From Diphasiastrum complanatum (taxonomy: Eukaryota > Streptophyta > Lycopodiopsida > Lycopodiales > Lycopodiaceae): DNA of 64,000 bases. Both the position numbers and the translations under genes were made by a program. Location of the stretch: contig CM055093.1 in NCBI GenBank assembly GCA_029204225.1, positions 19,208,041 through 19,272,040 on the forward strand, read 5' to 3'. Of this stretch, positions 48,991 through 60,659 are shown piece after piece. The notes below the pieces were generated by a model. The model ran no database searches and was not told where the DNA came from. It was given only the letters and a program-made list of their open reading frames with translations. Numbering within the stretch: the first letter of the stretch is position 1; the number at the start of each line of letters is the position of its first letter.

Positions 48991-51345
48991 GGCTTCCGGA
49001 TCAAGTTCTAGTTCTACCATCATTTGGAAAGCACGCATAGGAATCCGTTTGGCATCCATCCAGTCTTATTTGGATCGATGCAGGTTGGACCCCTCAATTA
49101 TTCTTTCTGAAGTCAGCACGGAATTTGTGAACTCCATCCACTCAATTTTTGAGGTGGACTTCAAAGGTGCGAGGCCAATTCTTCACTATCACTGAAGACC
49201 TATTCTGCACAGCCCTTGGGTTACATTTGGATGGGAAGATGATTTCAACCAATAAAGACTCAGTGGATGAAGCAACCCACTTCTTAAGCAATTGTTTCGT
49301 ACCAACGAAGGGGCACAAAATTTCAATGATCCGTGACACAACATTTAAATTGTTCTGTAAATACGCGAACCAAGCAATATTTTTGACGGATGCAGATGCT
49401 ACAATTTCAGTTCAAAATTTTGCTTACATATTGGACGCCCTCGTCGGTATTCCAGTTTGTTTCGGCGTTATTACCTACAAGGCTTTTTTGCGATGGATTA
49501 AGCATCAAAAGTTTTCTGGCGTTGGAGTACATGTTTCTCAATTGTGTGCCAATTTTGACATTTTGACCAAGCAGGAGAAAACAATGCTGACGAGAAGGAT
49601 GTTAATTCCCAAGCCAATTGATCTTTCCAGCCTCCTACCTGTTCCTATTCTGGTTGCATCAGATGCTGCACTAGCAATCGAAGTGGCAGCTACCACTGCT
49701 ATGGAGATTGATGCTGCACCATCCCAACCAGATACAGTTCCAGCTGGGACAATGGATACAGTTGCTGCTACTGCTGCTGCTGATTCTTCAAAGCTAGCAT
49801 CTGCTTCCACATCTCAGATAAAGTAGAGTGCATCCTTCTCTGATGACGATGCAACCCAGTCCGACACATCAGACAAAGGACGAACAGCTGTTGAAGGTGA
49901 CCCTGGGGCACCTTTTGAAGATGAAGATGAAGATGAACCAGACAACTAGCCCAAGTGGTTTCGAACCATGACAAAGAAAGCCAAAAATCTAGTGGCTGAA
50001 GTATACGAGTTGGACAAATACCATCAGAAGATTACCATGGAGTTTGTTAACTTAGAAAGGAGATTCCAAGAGGATCTTAAGACGTCCTACAAGAAGATCG
50101 ATTCGTTCGAATTAGACGACATGAAGCTGATCGAACAAAATCGTTCTCTCGAAACACAGCTTCAGACTCTAATAAAAAATGCTGATTCTTTGAAAAAGAT
50201 GAATAAAACAACTGAGGCCAAGTCTGACAATTTTCAGACTCAAAATGATTCTTTGAAGCAACACTCTTGGCTGCGAATCAACATAACGTCGCCCTCCAGA
50301 AATATTTGCAAGAGGAGTGAATGGCACGAATATAGAAAGAAGCTACTCTTTCTGTGTGCACCAATGCAAGGTCAGTCATAGTAGACCTCACGAAGCTAAA
50401 CCAGCTCCAAGGCCAGATGCTCAAAAATTTTCGAGTCGAGTTCTTGCAACCGCTTGAGGATGTGAAGGAACTTGTCGAGGAAGAGTTGGTTGAGCTGAAA
50501 GAGCTCTCGAGTGAAGCCATCCCATCTTGCAGTGGGCCTGATTCACACGATGAATATCTTCAGGCCCTACTTCGAATTGATGACCTCACACAACAACTTC
50601 AAGCTGTGCCATCTTGTTTCGGAGCCTCAGACCATCTTGAGTATTTGGAGGCTATCGTGAATCTCGACAAGCTCGAGCAGGAGCTGTCGAATCTTAAGCA
50701 ACAATTGGAAGATCAGAAGCTGGCTGCTGAGTTGCAAACTCAGAACTTGGCAACTATATTACCACAACCAAAGCGAACATGGTGTAATCAGTTGAAGATA
50801 TGTGCTGACAGATTCCGCGCATTTGCTGAACGCTTCTGGAAATGGTATCCACATGCATTTAATGTTGAATTGCAATGGCGTGTGGATTACATGATGCTAC
50901 CAGGCACAGTAGGCATCGTCTTTGATGAATGGAAGTGACCTTGCGAGAAGAACAACTTTCTCTGGTTATGGGCCTAGCTCTCTATCGAATAGAAAGGATG
51001 TCTCTATTGGGGCATAATCCAGGGTAAGTTCCAGGTCATGCCTTTTGAATCAGCAGAGTTATACATAGGCTCTTCGACTATGTATGCTCTAGAATATATG
51101 CGAATCAAAGAGTTTCAATTTTTGCAGAATGAAGACAATAAGCGACATTTTTGGGAGCGAAAGTCGCAGTTTCAACTATACAAACCTCAAGCTGTTGCGG
51201 ATTTAGGCGAATTCGACGATGCCGGATTGCTGATCAATGTAAATATGGCTTATCCAGAGTTATTCAGTCTTTATGTGGATTGGGAGCGAAATCTTGTAGA
51301 TTATCTTGCGGATATTCGACACAATCTGCAAGACAGAAGGAAGTC
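48991..51345 (+). pseudogene. Gypsy-associated additional ORF: folded N-domain plus coiled coils
   Basis: Plus-strand pieces in series. 48991-49195 has MASGSSSSSTIIWKARIGIR. 49149-49826 has TITEDLFCTALGLHLDGKM, RDTTFKLFCKYANQAIFL and ITYKAFLRWIKH, then an Ala/Thr linker. An acidic stretch with EDEDEDEPDN is at 49915. 49968-50381 is a coiled coil (RRFQEDLKTSYKKIDSFE). 50354-50938 has VKELVEEELVELKELSSE, two PSC(S/F)G-DxxxYLxA repeats and RTWCNQLKICADRFRAFAER. 51038-51345 has DLGEFDDAGLLINVNMAYPE. The order and N-domain recall the extra ORF that some plant gypsy elements carry near the 3' LTR (annotated as putative plant transposon protein). Stops at about 49824 and 50936 and frame changes break it. 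Confidence 0.55.
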
Positions 51346-51889
51346 ATTTCGATACAAGTGGTTCTGTACATATTCATTTTGGCAGTTTGGTACTTTCGCA
51401 ACAAAGACATTATTTTTCGTTCAAAATCTTTATGTTAAAAGCTCTTTTATTAGATTTTCAGCTCGTTACTGTAAAGAAGTCACTCTTCATAGTGATTCAG
51501 ACGAAGTTAACTCAGGAGCTGTTCGATGGAACATTGCTCCCGGTCAAATTAGAAAAATTTGGCAACTTACCAGTTGGCCGCTACACATTCATGTCTTTGT
51601 TGTGCTGATGTTTCTATGGGATGCTGAATTTTTGAAGTTCAAAGATGTTTTGAAGGTTGATTCCAGTTTTCATTAACAATTCAAAGATTAACTCAATACA
51701 AACCTATTCAATTAAAGAAATAGCAAGACACATATTCTCTACGACGAAGAAATATCTAAAGGACGAAATATACGAAGAAATATCATTTCGCCTTAACGAA
51801 AATCTGAAGAACAGAATGTTTCGTGAATAATTCTCAAAAAGAAGATGTTATGTTCACGAGGACGTTTCACATTTGAGGAAGGGGATATA
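51346..51889. other. 3' untranslated part of the gypsy element and PPT
   Basis: No convincing coding sequence after 51345. Ends in a purine-rich tract GAGGAAGGGGATATA (51875-51889), suited to prime plus-strand synthesis. Confidence 0.5.
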
Positions 51890-52954
51890 TGTGATGCCAT
51901 CTTACTGTTAAAAATCGAATATCAACATAAATATGGCATGATATACCCAAAAATGAAGATATGAGCTGATTAAGTATAAATCATGAAGAGGCCTAAGTCA
52001 TTTTTCGGGAATATATCTCCTAAGTACTTGCCTTGTAATAAAAGACAAGACCTTTAATAGGAAAGACATTGCCTTGGATAACCTTTACTAGGTTGTCCAC
52101 ACGAAACGACTAGATACGAAAAGACATGTTAAACTAGAGTAACTTTAACTCTTAGTTAAATATACCTTTCATGGTATAATTGAACGTATACATAGTCTAA
52201 TTGTTAACTAGATCCTTTCGTGGGAGCGACGCACCTATTGTTTAAGAGGTGTGTCTGTTCGCCCCTTAGAACATGTATAGATCTCACACTTCAGTCTCGA
52301 GCATCGAGAGAGAAGAGTTTATGCATATGTAAGAGATTGAAGAAGTGAATAGAGCTCTGTGAGTTATTCTTTCTTATCTCTGTTCTCCGCACTATTGAGT
52401 GTGAGTGATCTTGAGTCTGCTAATAGTCTCTAACGCATTACATGAATTACTCTATGATTAGACAGACTCTCTAGTGCATTACAATCGTTTGTTGTGTATC
52501 CGTAAAGCATGCTGTAAAAAACTGTCTTAAAATCATCTTATTCTTCTGTCGTGAATACTTTCTTTTTGGCACTTGAATAATGACTATCTTTGGTACAGTC
52601 TAGCACGATCATTGAATAAAGCTGTATGTATACATATGAGATGACAGTCCCTGTCTGAAGAATTGAGACTTTGATCTGTTTTCCTGATTGTCACTGACAT
52701 AAGTTTCTAACGTGCTCTGAAACCATTCGTGTTCTTCAACCATTAATTTGGAATTTAGTTGTTGAGGGCTTCTGTCTAGAACTAGAAATCACGTTTAATT
52801 CAATTTGATAAAGGCCAGATTGTTGTTCTGAAAATTATCAACACCACACACCCAAATATAAGTAATACTGGTTACTTTTGAATGTCTGTCGACAACCAGA
52901 ATAACACTCGAAACCACTTGTCATATATTGTATCAAAAACATAACTTTCTAACA
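51890..52954 (+). repeat. Candidate gypsy 3' LTR
   Basis: Begins TGTGATGCCATC after the purine tract and can be closed at ...TTTCTAACA (52954), about 1.06 kb. The matching 5' copy is not seen upstream of the gag, so the right boundary is uncertain; it may be a truncated or recombined element. Confidence 0.5.
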
Positions 52955-55900
52955 CTGTCCTATGTGGGAACGACACTATTTGCTACAAAATCTATATTAA
53001 CCTTGTTGGTATAGTACTACAGCAACTAGTCACGATTTTTTAAGTGTATGCAAACCTACCTGTAAAGATTTATACTGCATGATGCTGCAAAGTAATCTTT
53101 AGGTGTGCATAAGAAAAAATAAATGATTCCCTGTTATTTCCTGTCCTCGAGTAGGGTTAGAGCACGTGTGGTAGAGGGAGGGCTGATGGCTGAGTTTATA
53201 TGACTTGTATTGATTCACTGGTTGTGTTTTCCGCCCTTCAGAGAGCACTCAGAGCATTTGTTGCCGCCATGAAACGTAACTGTTTCCAGTTAAGGATGGC
53301 GGTGAAATCTGCCTCTAGCACAATGGTGAATCGTGAAGTGTTGATTGTCATGGAAATGAGTTGTTGAGGGATCGACGAAGGGCGTGATCCAGCCCTGTTC
53401 CCGCTTGTCTCTCTTTTCCTCTTTGATGCGATGAGGAAGCCTAGCGCAGAAAATCTGTTTCTACTTCCCTCTCTCTCTCAATTGCTGACGGCTGAGTTGT
53501 CTAAGAATGGATGAGGAAGCTGGCCCTATTTTTTTCTATTTTTTCTTTGTGTGAAGATAGGGTTTGTTATATGGTGGGCCATGGGCTTTTTATGATTAGT
53601 AAAAAAACATTATGGTTTTGGCTTCTAACATAAATGTGCAAGGTGTTTAATCTAGTTTCATGCGTGATGAATGGTCGGCAGTCTTGTGAATTGACTGACT
53701 GTTTGCATCAGTGCTGTTACATGCCAGTTAATCAAGGCTTGGAATGGATTTTAGACATGTGGTAGCTTTGAGTTGGATCGAAATCGGTTTTATAGAACAA
53801 CTCCGAAAATTAAAGTTACTAACACCCAGTAATAGAAATTTCGGTTTCTTGGTGTTTGATTGTCAAACTTTAGCCCTAAATCTTTTAGTATTGTTTCTCG
53901 TAACAAGAGTTAAGGGATTTTGGATTTCCTTTCTCTAGGGACAATATGCATTTTGCTGGGGCTTTATCACTTCAACATTTTTGGCTAAGCCGGTTTTTTT
54001 GGAACTTGAGTACAATTATTTGTGGTCAAGCAGTATTAATCAGTTTCCGGTGGAATTTTTTCGAAGCCGATCTTCATGGAACGAAGGAGTGGTATAGTTC
54101 TCAAGCATATACCCAGTATAGGAATTTCGATGTACGATGCTATTTTAGCCATTTAACCCTAGAGTATTGGTACTCCCAGTGAATGGAGTTAAATTGTGTT
54201 TTTTCTTTTCAAATCGGTGCAACACCGATCAGTGGGTTATTGTGGTTTTGATGATTGTGGTCATCAAAATTTAACAAACCAAAGCTTTTGAGATACTTGT
54301 TAAATAATTAAGAGTGGAAAATTCATAGTATTTGGAGATATTTCTTTATTCAACAATATTATTTTGGTGGAATATAGTGTGGAAATACCTGAATCCAGAT
54401 TTTAATTCCCCTTAATTACAAATAATTTTAATGAAGTAGTTCTTAAGCCAATAAGTTGAAAAGGGCCAACGGTCAAATTTTATTGGAAAAATCGTAATGA
54501 TAGGAATTATAAAATTGACTCATTTCCAGTAAAATCCTATGGTGAATTATATTCAAAAGATCAGACTAGTACTGTTTCACATACTAGTAGATGAGTTCTG
54601 ATGTATCAGTATTCAGCCCAGGTATAGGATAGAAATGAAATTGTTTCTGACTTTTTCCTAAAGTAGTTATTTTTTTTAAACATTTACTCATGTCATTAGG
54701 TATTCTTGATACCTTAGCTAAAAGATTTTCAAGGAATTGAAAATTCTAAGGAGGGAAAAAGAGTGGACATCAGGGGTAGTAAGTGTGATCGAGGAATATA
54801 TTTCGCAATTAGAATTTTAGCAATCCTAGTAAATAATTGCTTAATACTGGATATTAATTTCCTGGGTAGGATTCATTTAGTAGAATTCATAACTAATATC
54901 TTTGTGACCATTGAGTTATCCACAACTTTGGATGTCAATTGTGATGTTAGAAATGGAATCTGATACATGGATTACATTGGACTTGCTAGTTGATAGAAGC
55001 TTGTCCCTAGAGTTGATGCTCTTGGATCTAGAGGGATTTGAAGTTTATCATTAACCTGTAAGGATCAGAATGTTGTATTGAAACCATGTTAATTCTTTCG
55101 TCTAAATTATAGAATCAGGTGTGGATTTGTGATATCCATCTGATGGGGCATGCCAGTCATCCAAAAAAAATGAATGGATTCTCCAGTATTTGGGAACAAG
55201 AGATAATATCCTATAGTGATTATAGGACAGCTAGAAGATCAGTGGATCTCCAGAATACCAGATAAGGTGGTTGAGGATTTTCTGGAAAGAAAAGCTGATG
55301 GTATGGGACATTAGGAAATGCTAGGACTGAAAATCTGATGTTCAATGGTTGTTTAGTACCTAGTCGCGATATGGGAAAAAAAAAAAACTATTTGATCAAA
55401 TGTGGAGTATTTTGGAAAATTTTGAGGTTTAATCTAGATCCCAATGTGGTATCTCATTGTTTAAAAATCAAAGGCCCTCCAATTTATTTCTCGCTTTCTT
55501 AATTAATCCTTTACTTCTTAATAATTTCTTGAATATAGACATCAGACTGGGTTATATGATTCTTTCCAGCATGAAGTTATTCTTTTGAAAGACTATTATG
55601 TCATAGAAATTACTAGGAATTCAGTTCTTAGGTTAAAATGTTTCAGTTTCTTAAATCTAGAATATCTCTGTTGCATAAATGGATTTCGATGGAATAGTAG
55701 TTTCTATCACTCAGTTTGAAAATATTTGAGAGAGAAGTCCTGTGTGTAATGAAGTGAATTCTTTAGTGGAAACACTTATTACTGACTTTTCTTGGATTTA
55801 GATATTTTCATATATCATCTTTCTAGTTAACTTTTATGGAAATTTATAATTTCTTTAAAAGGAGGGGTGAAGTGATGGGATAAAATTCTATTTGGAAATC

Positions 55901-56644
55901 TGTTGGTTGCATAGCTTTCGGAAAAGAACCAGCTAGGGTATAGAAATGAGATTGGATCTGAAAGGAATTTCTGATAGATTCAGAGTAAGATACCTAATTG
56001 GAACTTTTTGAATAAGAGAAATTCACTAGGGATTGTGTGGACAATCTGGGTCTAGAAGAGGTTTGATATTTGAATCATTATCTATTAGTAGTACAGTAAA
56101 AAGTCAAAGGTTACTAACTCCATTTTGGTTCGAATAGAAGTAAGTTTGATCGAAGATAAGTTTGAGAGTTCTGTATTGGATAAACCTAATCTTAGTTTGA
56201 GTACTAGGATCAGAGAGGGGTTGATTGAGTGGAAGAAATTATTTAATTAGAGGTAAGTTGGATTGGAAAACTGTTGAGAGTTATTCATCTCAGAGGTTTT
56301 CCAAAATATGTTATTTACTCATGAGAAATAGAAAATCTTTTGTAGCTGAGTTACATGATCTCAGTGAGATATGTGAGTAACATATGTGGATTTTGGAGGA
56401 ATCCTCCAAATAAAAAATGTGTTTATGTACTGGGTCATAGTGAGATTATTCACATATGTGCACAATTAATCTTGTATGAATCTACTGTGTTTTTTTGGTT
56501 ACTAGAGTTATTTGGTGCACTTAACCTAGTCGGTGAACATGAACATATGGTCAAGTATGGTTTTGACAGATATTTGTAGAGTTAACAGATCTTTCTATGG
56601 AAGATTCATGAGTTAACTGATAAATGATTTGGATAAGGATCTAA
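52955..56644. other. Long unassigned AT-rich region
   Basis: 3.7 kb without a supported gene. 53100-53560 is more GC-rich with no domain in any frame. 53740-54180 holds two short plus frames with aromatic-rich content and no recognised family. 54200-56640 is AT-rich with frequent GAATTTC, TCCAGTATTT and GGATTGG phrases, similar in style to 17201-18756. It may be the non-coding interior of a retroelement. Confidence 0.3.
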
Positions 56645-57600
56645 ATGTGGTGTTATACATGTATAATTAAAAGTTGCACCTGGACATTGAGATTTCTGAA
56701 TCATAAACAAAGACCTTCTCAAATTGTGATTCCAAAAAAAAACTCAAGAAATATGGGTAAGTCCATGTGGCTCACATTTCAAGGAAAAGAGGAGCATATC
56801 TCATGTGGTATACATCTCATACTTACTTCTCTTATGTCATCTGATAAATCAATTTGCTTTAGTGAGATCATTGCATCTCAAAATTGGAGTAAAGCCATAC
56901 TAGTTGAGTATGAAGTCTCTCTTGAGAACATAGATGATGTTCTTAAAAGATTGAAATCGATTTTAAATCAATTAGAAAGCAAATGGTTATTTCATCAAAT
57001 GTATGCTCTTGAGTCATGCAAGAGAAAAAGTGATTTGTTCACTCATAGTTTGGAAATTTGTATTGAGGCAAATTGTAAAATCTTTATGAGAGTAAGTGAA
57101 TCATCTTCTAAAGACACTTATCTCCATAATGAAGTATTTAACCTCATTGGATCTGAGATTAGCATGGTAAACAAACTTGAAGATATGATGCAAACACTTT
57201 GTTATTATAGCATGCATAGTCTTGCCAATTTGGATGAGTCTAATTCTCTAGATCATGGTAACATGATGTTAGATCTTTGTGATCCTAATAAGTCAAGAAG
57301 AAATCTTTATTTTCTAATGGAGGAGCATGCACATGATGAAGGAGAAAGCCTCAAGGTCAAGCATCTACATAAAATTTGGAAGGAATCAATTTTGGATGTG
57401 CTAGGATGGTGCAAAGCTCTCAAGTTCATCAAAGATGTCAACATCAAAGAAGCACTTTCATGGATATGGTGATCTCAGATCAACATCAAGCTCATTGGCT
57501 AATCTTCACACCTTTGGAACCAGCAAAGACTAATTCAACACATGGAGTCAAGTTCAAGATCATCATGTTTCCCATCAAGCTAGACTTACCAAGGTAGATT
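56645..57600 (+). pseudogene. Copia pol remnants before the 3' LTR
   Basis: A 275-codon frame contains SRNMGKSMWLTFQGKEEHIS and ASQNWSKAILVEYEVSLEN, the stretch preceding reverse transcriptase; related scraps occur at 16930-17110 and 37500-37690. The remaining 200 residues (ESKWLFHQMYALESCK, LFTHSLEICIEANCK, NLYFLMEEHAHDEGE) match nothing I recognise. The terminal frame ending IMFPIKLDLPR reaches the purine tract. RT and RNase H active sites are absent. Confidence 0.55.
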
Positions 57601-57609
57601 TTTGAGGAG
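57600..57609 (+). promoter_or_regulatory. Polypurine tract of the 44-kb element
   Basis: TTTTTGAGGAG (57599-57609) immediately precedes the LTR start TGTGAAAA, the expected plus-strand primer position. Confidence 0.7.
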
Positions 57610-58442
57610 TGTGAAAAATGCAAAAATAAGCTTGGTAGAGGCCAAAAATCATGTATATAGGATGACTACACATGTGTGGAGCCTGTTCCCACATGTGAAA
57701 ATAATGTACTTGTCATGTACCATAATGATATAGGTTGTACATATGATTTAATTCAAGTTCTAGTGGCTAAAAAGGCCAAAAACTAGTTTTCTAGACATAT
57801 GACACATGGCATCAATCTATTGATTGCATGAGCCACATCCTTTGGTTAGGTGTCATATCACATGTGTAGAGGACAGCTCACATGTGTGGAATAAGCTGAA
57901 GTAGGTGAATGTTGACTTCTAGAAGATTTCCAAGTGGATCTCCATATAGAAGGAAAATGCACCAAAAGTGTTCAAAATAGAAGGTTTTGTCCAAGTGTCA
58001 GTTTTGAATGATGAATCATCATATGACAAAGCACCTTCACACATGTGGGATCAAAGGGATGATCAGTACCATGATCTTTCACTTATTGTATATATAGAGC
58101 CACATTTGGCCATAATCATTGTGAGACACCAATCTTGGTTTTGGAAGCAATTTTGAGTGATTCTCTCCATTTGTCTACATTTGTTTTGATTATTTTGAGG
58201 TTCTATCAATGTCTACTTGATTTTTAGGTTGGAGTCCATACTCAGACAATGTTTCACACGTGTGAAACTAGAAAGTATACCTACCTTCAATTAATGATTG
58301 TTCTTGTTAGGATTTTGTGTCTAGAATTGATCTAGATTGATCTTAATCTCAAGTAGATTGATAGATCAAGTAATATAACAACCAATCCCTCTTGAGGATC
58401 AGATTAGGATCCACTCGTGGTCCTTTTTGTACTTTTTGCAAA
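57610..58442 (+). repeat. 3' LTR of the 44-kb element
   Basis: 833 bp, colinear and gap-free with 14100-14932; about 21 substitutions by hand count, mostly transitions. The last bases are CAAA instead of CACA. Carries the perfect palindrome GTTTCACACGTGTGAAAC at 58251-58268. Confidence 0.9.
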
Positions 58443-58445
58443 ATG

Positions 58446-58447
<2 letters not shown>

Positions 58448-58535
<88 letters not shown>

Positions 58536-58600
58536 CCTGAGAACCGTAAGAACTGAAGGGAGGGATAATCGTGAGAACCATGAGGGCCGAAGGGAGGAGA
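58448..58600. repeat. (GA)n microsatellite and CCGTGAG-unit flank
   Basis: GA at 58448-58533, then AACC(C/G)TGAGAACCGTAAG and GAAGGGAGGGATAATCGTGA. This is the same vocabulary and order as at 13330-13420, i.e. the GA landscape resumes right of the LTR. Confidence 0.9.
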
Positions 58601-59076
<476 letters not shown>

Positions 59077-59227
59077 TATGATACATGGGAGAGAGCCGCG
59101 CCTACTTGCTATGATAGTCGCGATCCAGACCCATTCCTCGCAATAGTCGTGATCCACACCCCTTCCTCACGAGAGGAGCATGGATGGAGGAAGGAGGGTA
59201 ATTTGAATTTTGAATTTGGAGTGGGTT

Positions 59228-59352
59228 GTGGGCCCTTTAGATGCATGCATGGGGAGGAGGGCCATGCATTCTCCTCCCCATACATGCATCCTATTTTTTT
59301 AGATTTTCAGCTCAAAAAAGCTCATGCATGGGTGAGGGGAGGAGGATGCATG
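59228..59352. repeat. ATGCATGGGG hairpin element, copy 2
   Basis: ATGCATGGGGAGGAG faces CTCCTCCCCATACATGCAT around GGCCATGCATT (59232-59290), matching 11222-11277. A second, looser structure (GCATGGGTGAGGGGAGG..GCATGGGTGCACCCATAC) follows to 59370. Confidence 0.7.
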
Positions 59353-59390
59353 GGTGCACCCATACACATGCGCAAAAGTGTACATAAGTT

Positions 59391-59393
<3 letters not shown>

Positions 59394-59452
<59 letters not shown>
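59394..59452. repeat. (TA)n microsatellite
   Basis: TA dinucleotide with one G interruption near 59442. Confidence 0.95.
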
Positions 59453-59453
<1 letters not shown>

Positions 59454-60087
59454 GAGTTATATATAGATGGGATTCACAATATATATCTCATATATATTCA
59501 CTAAATAATAAAACAAGAGGAGCCCATCCGTCGTGGCGGGTGGGCTCTGTGCTCTTTTTTTTAGTAAAAAACACTAATATATATCTATTTATGACTTATC
59601 TAGATCTATATATAGTTTAAAAAAATTTACCACTAGTTCTATTGCTAAGTTAGTTGAGAAAGATTTAGAGACAACGCAAAATAAGAACCGTATATATAGA
59701 GACTTAACCTGTCATCAATCCAAAATAGATTCATAAACTGAATTAAAGTTAAAAAATGGATTGATGACATGGAAGACATAAAATGCAAAATATGTCTTTG
59801 TCACTTGGATTGATGAGCTATATCATTGAGTTTAGACGCAGATTGCTGAGTTGTAAAACCAAAGAGTCATTGAAAAATATTTTCACATGGATTGATGACC
59901 TGGACAAAGGCCATCTAAACTCTGTAAAAGGAGGTTCAACGCGAGTTTAGTTCTTAGAATATACTCATATATATATTTTTATAGATATAAAGCGCACACA
60001 CACATATAGATATAAATTTTTTTATACTAAAATGTTTAACCCCCGCGGGGGGGGGGGGGGGGTTTAAGTTTTTTATTTAACCCCCAA
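59453..60087. other. Unassigned; small hairpin, GGATTGATGA repeats, C/G palindrome
   Basis: GAGCCCATCC/GGGTGGGCTC hairpin at 59520-59547 followed by (T)8. TCATCAATCC at 59712 and GGATTGATGA at 59758, 59808 and 59888. A CCCCCGCGGGGG palindrome with a long G run near 60040-60062. No gene. Confidence 0.5.
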
Positions 60088-60395
60088 AGTGTCAAAAAAA
60101 CTAAAATCTCAAAAAAAACCAAAAAATAACATAAAAAAAAACGAGAAAATCAAAGGAAAAAAAAATAGTGTGAAAAAAACCAATTTTTCAAAAAAACAAA
60201 AAACAAAAAATAACATAAAAAAAAAAATGCAAAAACCTAAAAAAAATAATCAAAAAAGTGTCAAAAAAAACTAAATATTCAAAAAACCAAAAATAAACAT
60301 AAAAAAATTAAAAAAAACTAACAAAATAGTGTCAAAAAAGACTAAATTTTCAAAAAATAAAATAAAATAAATAACATAAAAAAAATAAAAGTACA
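60088..60395. repeat. A-rich minisatellite, four units
   Basis: Units start AGTGT(C/G)AAAAAA at 60088, 60167, 60257 and 60328 (spacing 79, 90, 71), each with AAC(T/C)AAA..TTC and AATAACATAAAAA. The lysine-rich frame across it is an artefact. Confidence 0.85.
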
Positions 60396-60659
60396 AGACT
60401 AAGGTTTCATAATTTTGTTACAGTCTCATAATTTTGTTAATTATACAAATTTATTATAGTTTCATAATTTTGTTAATTATACATCCAATAGCATTGCAAA
60501 TTCTAACATAAAGTGTACTTATGATTTTTTTCAAGGTCACTACATGGACTGCTCAAGAGAAGATGTTCCAATTATTCCAATTATTTTATTTTTTTGGAAA
60601 GAAGTGGTTGCATTTGGAAATGTCTTAACTGCTTAATCAAGTGGAACATGTTTTTTCAG

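Noticed and set aside
59520-59551. Hairpin plus T-run as a bacterial-style terminator
   Set aside because: Nuclear plant DNA with no transcription unit ending there; kept only as a hairpin.
60089-60274. Lys/Asn-rich ORF
   Set aside because: Product of the A-rich minisatellite.
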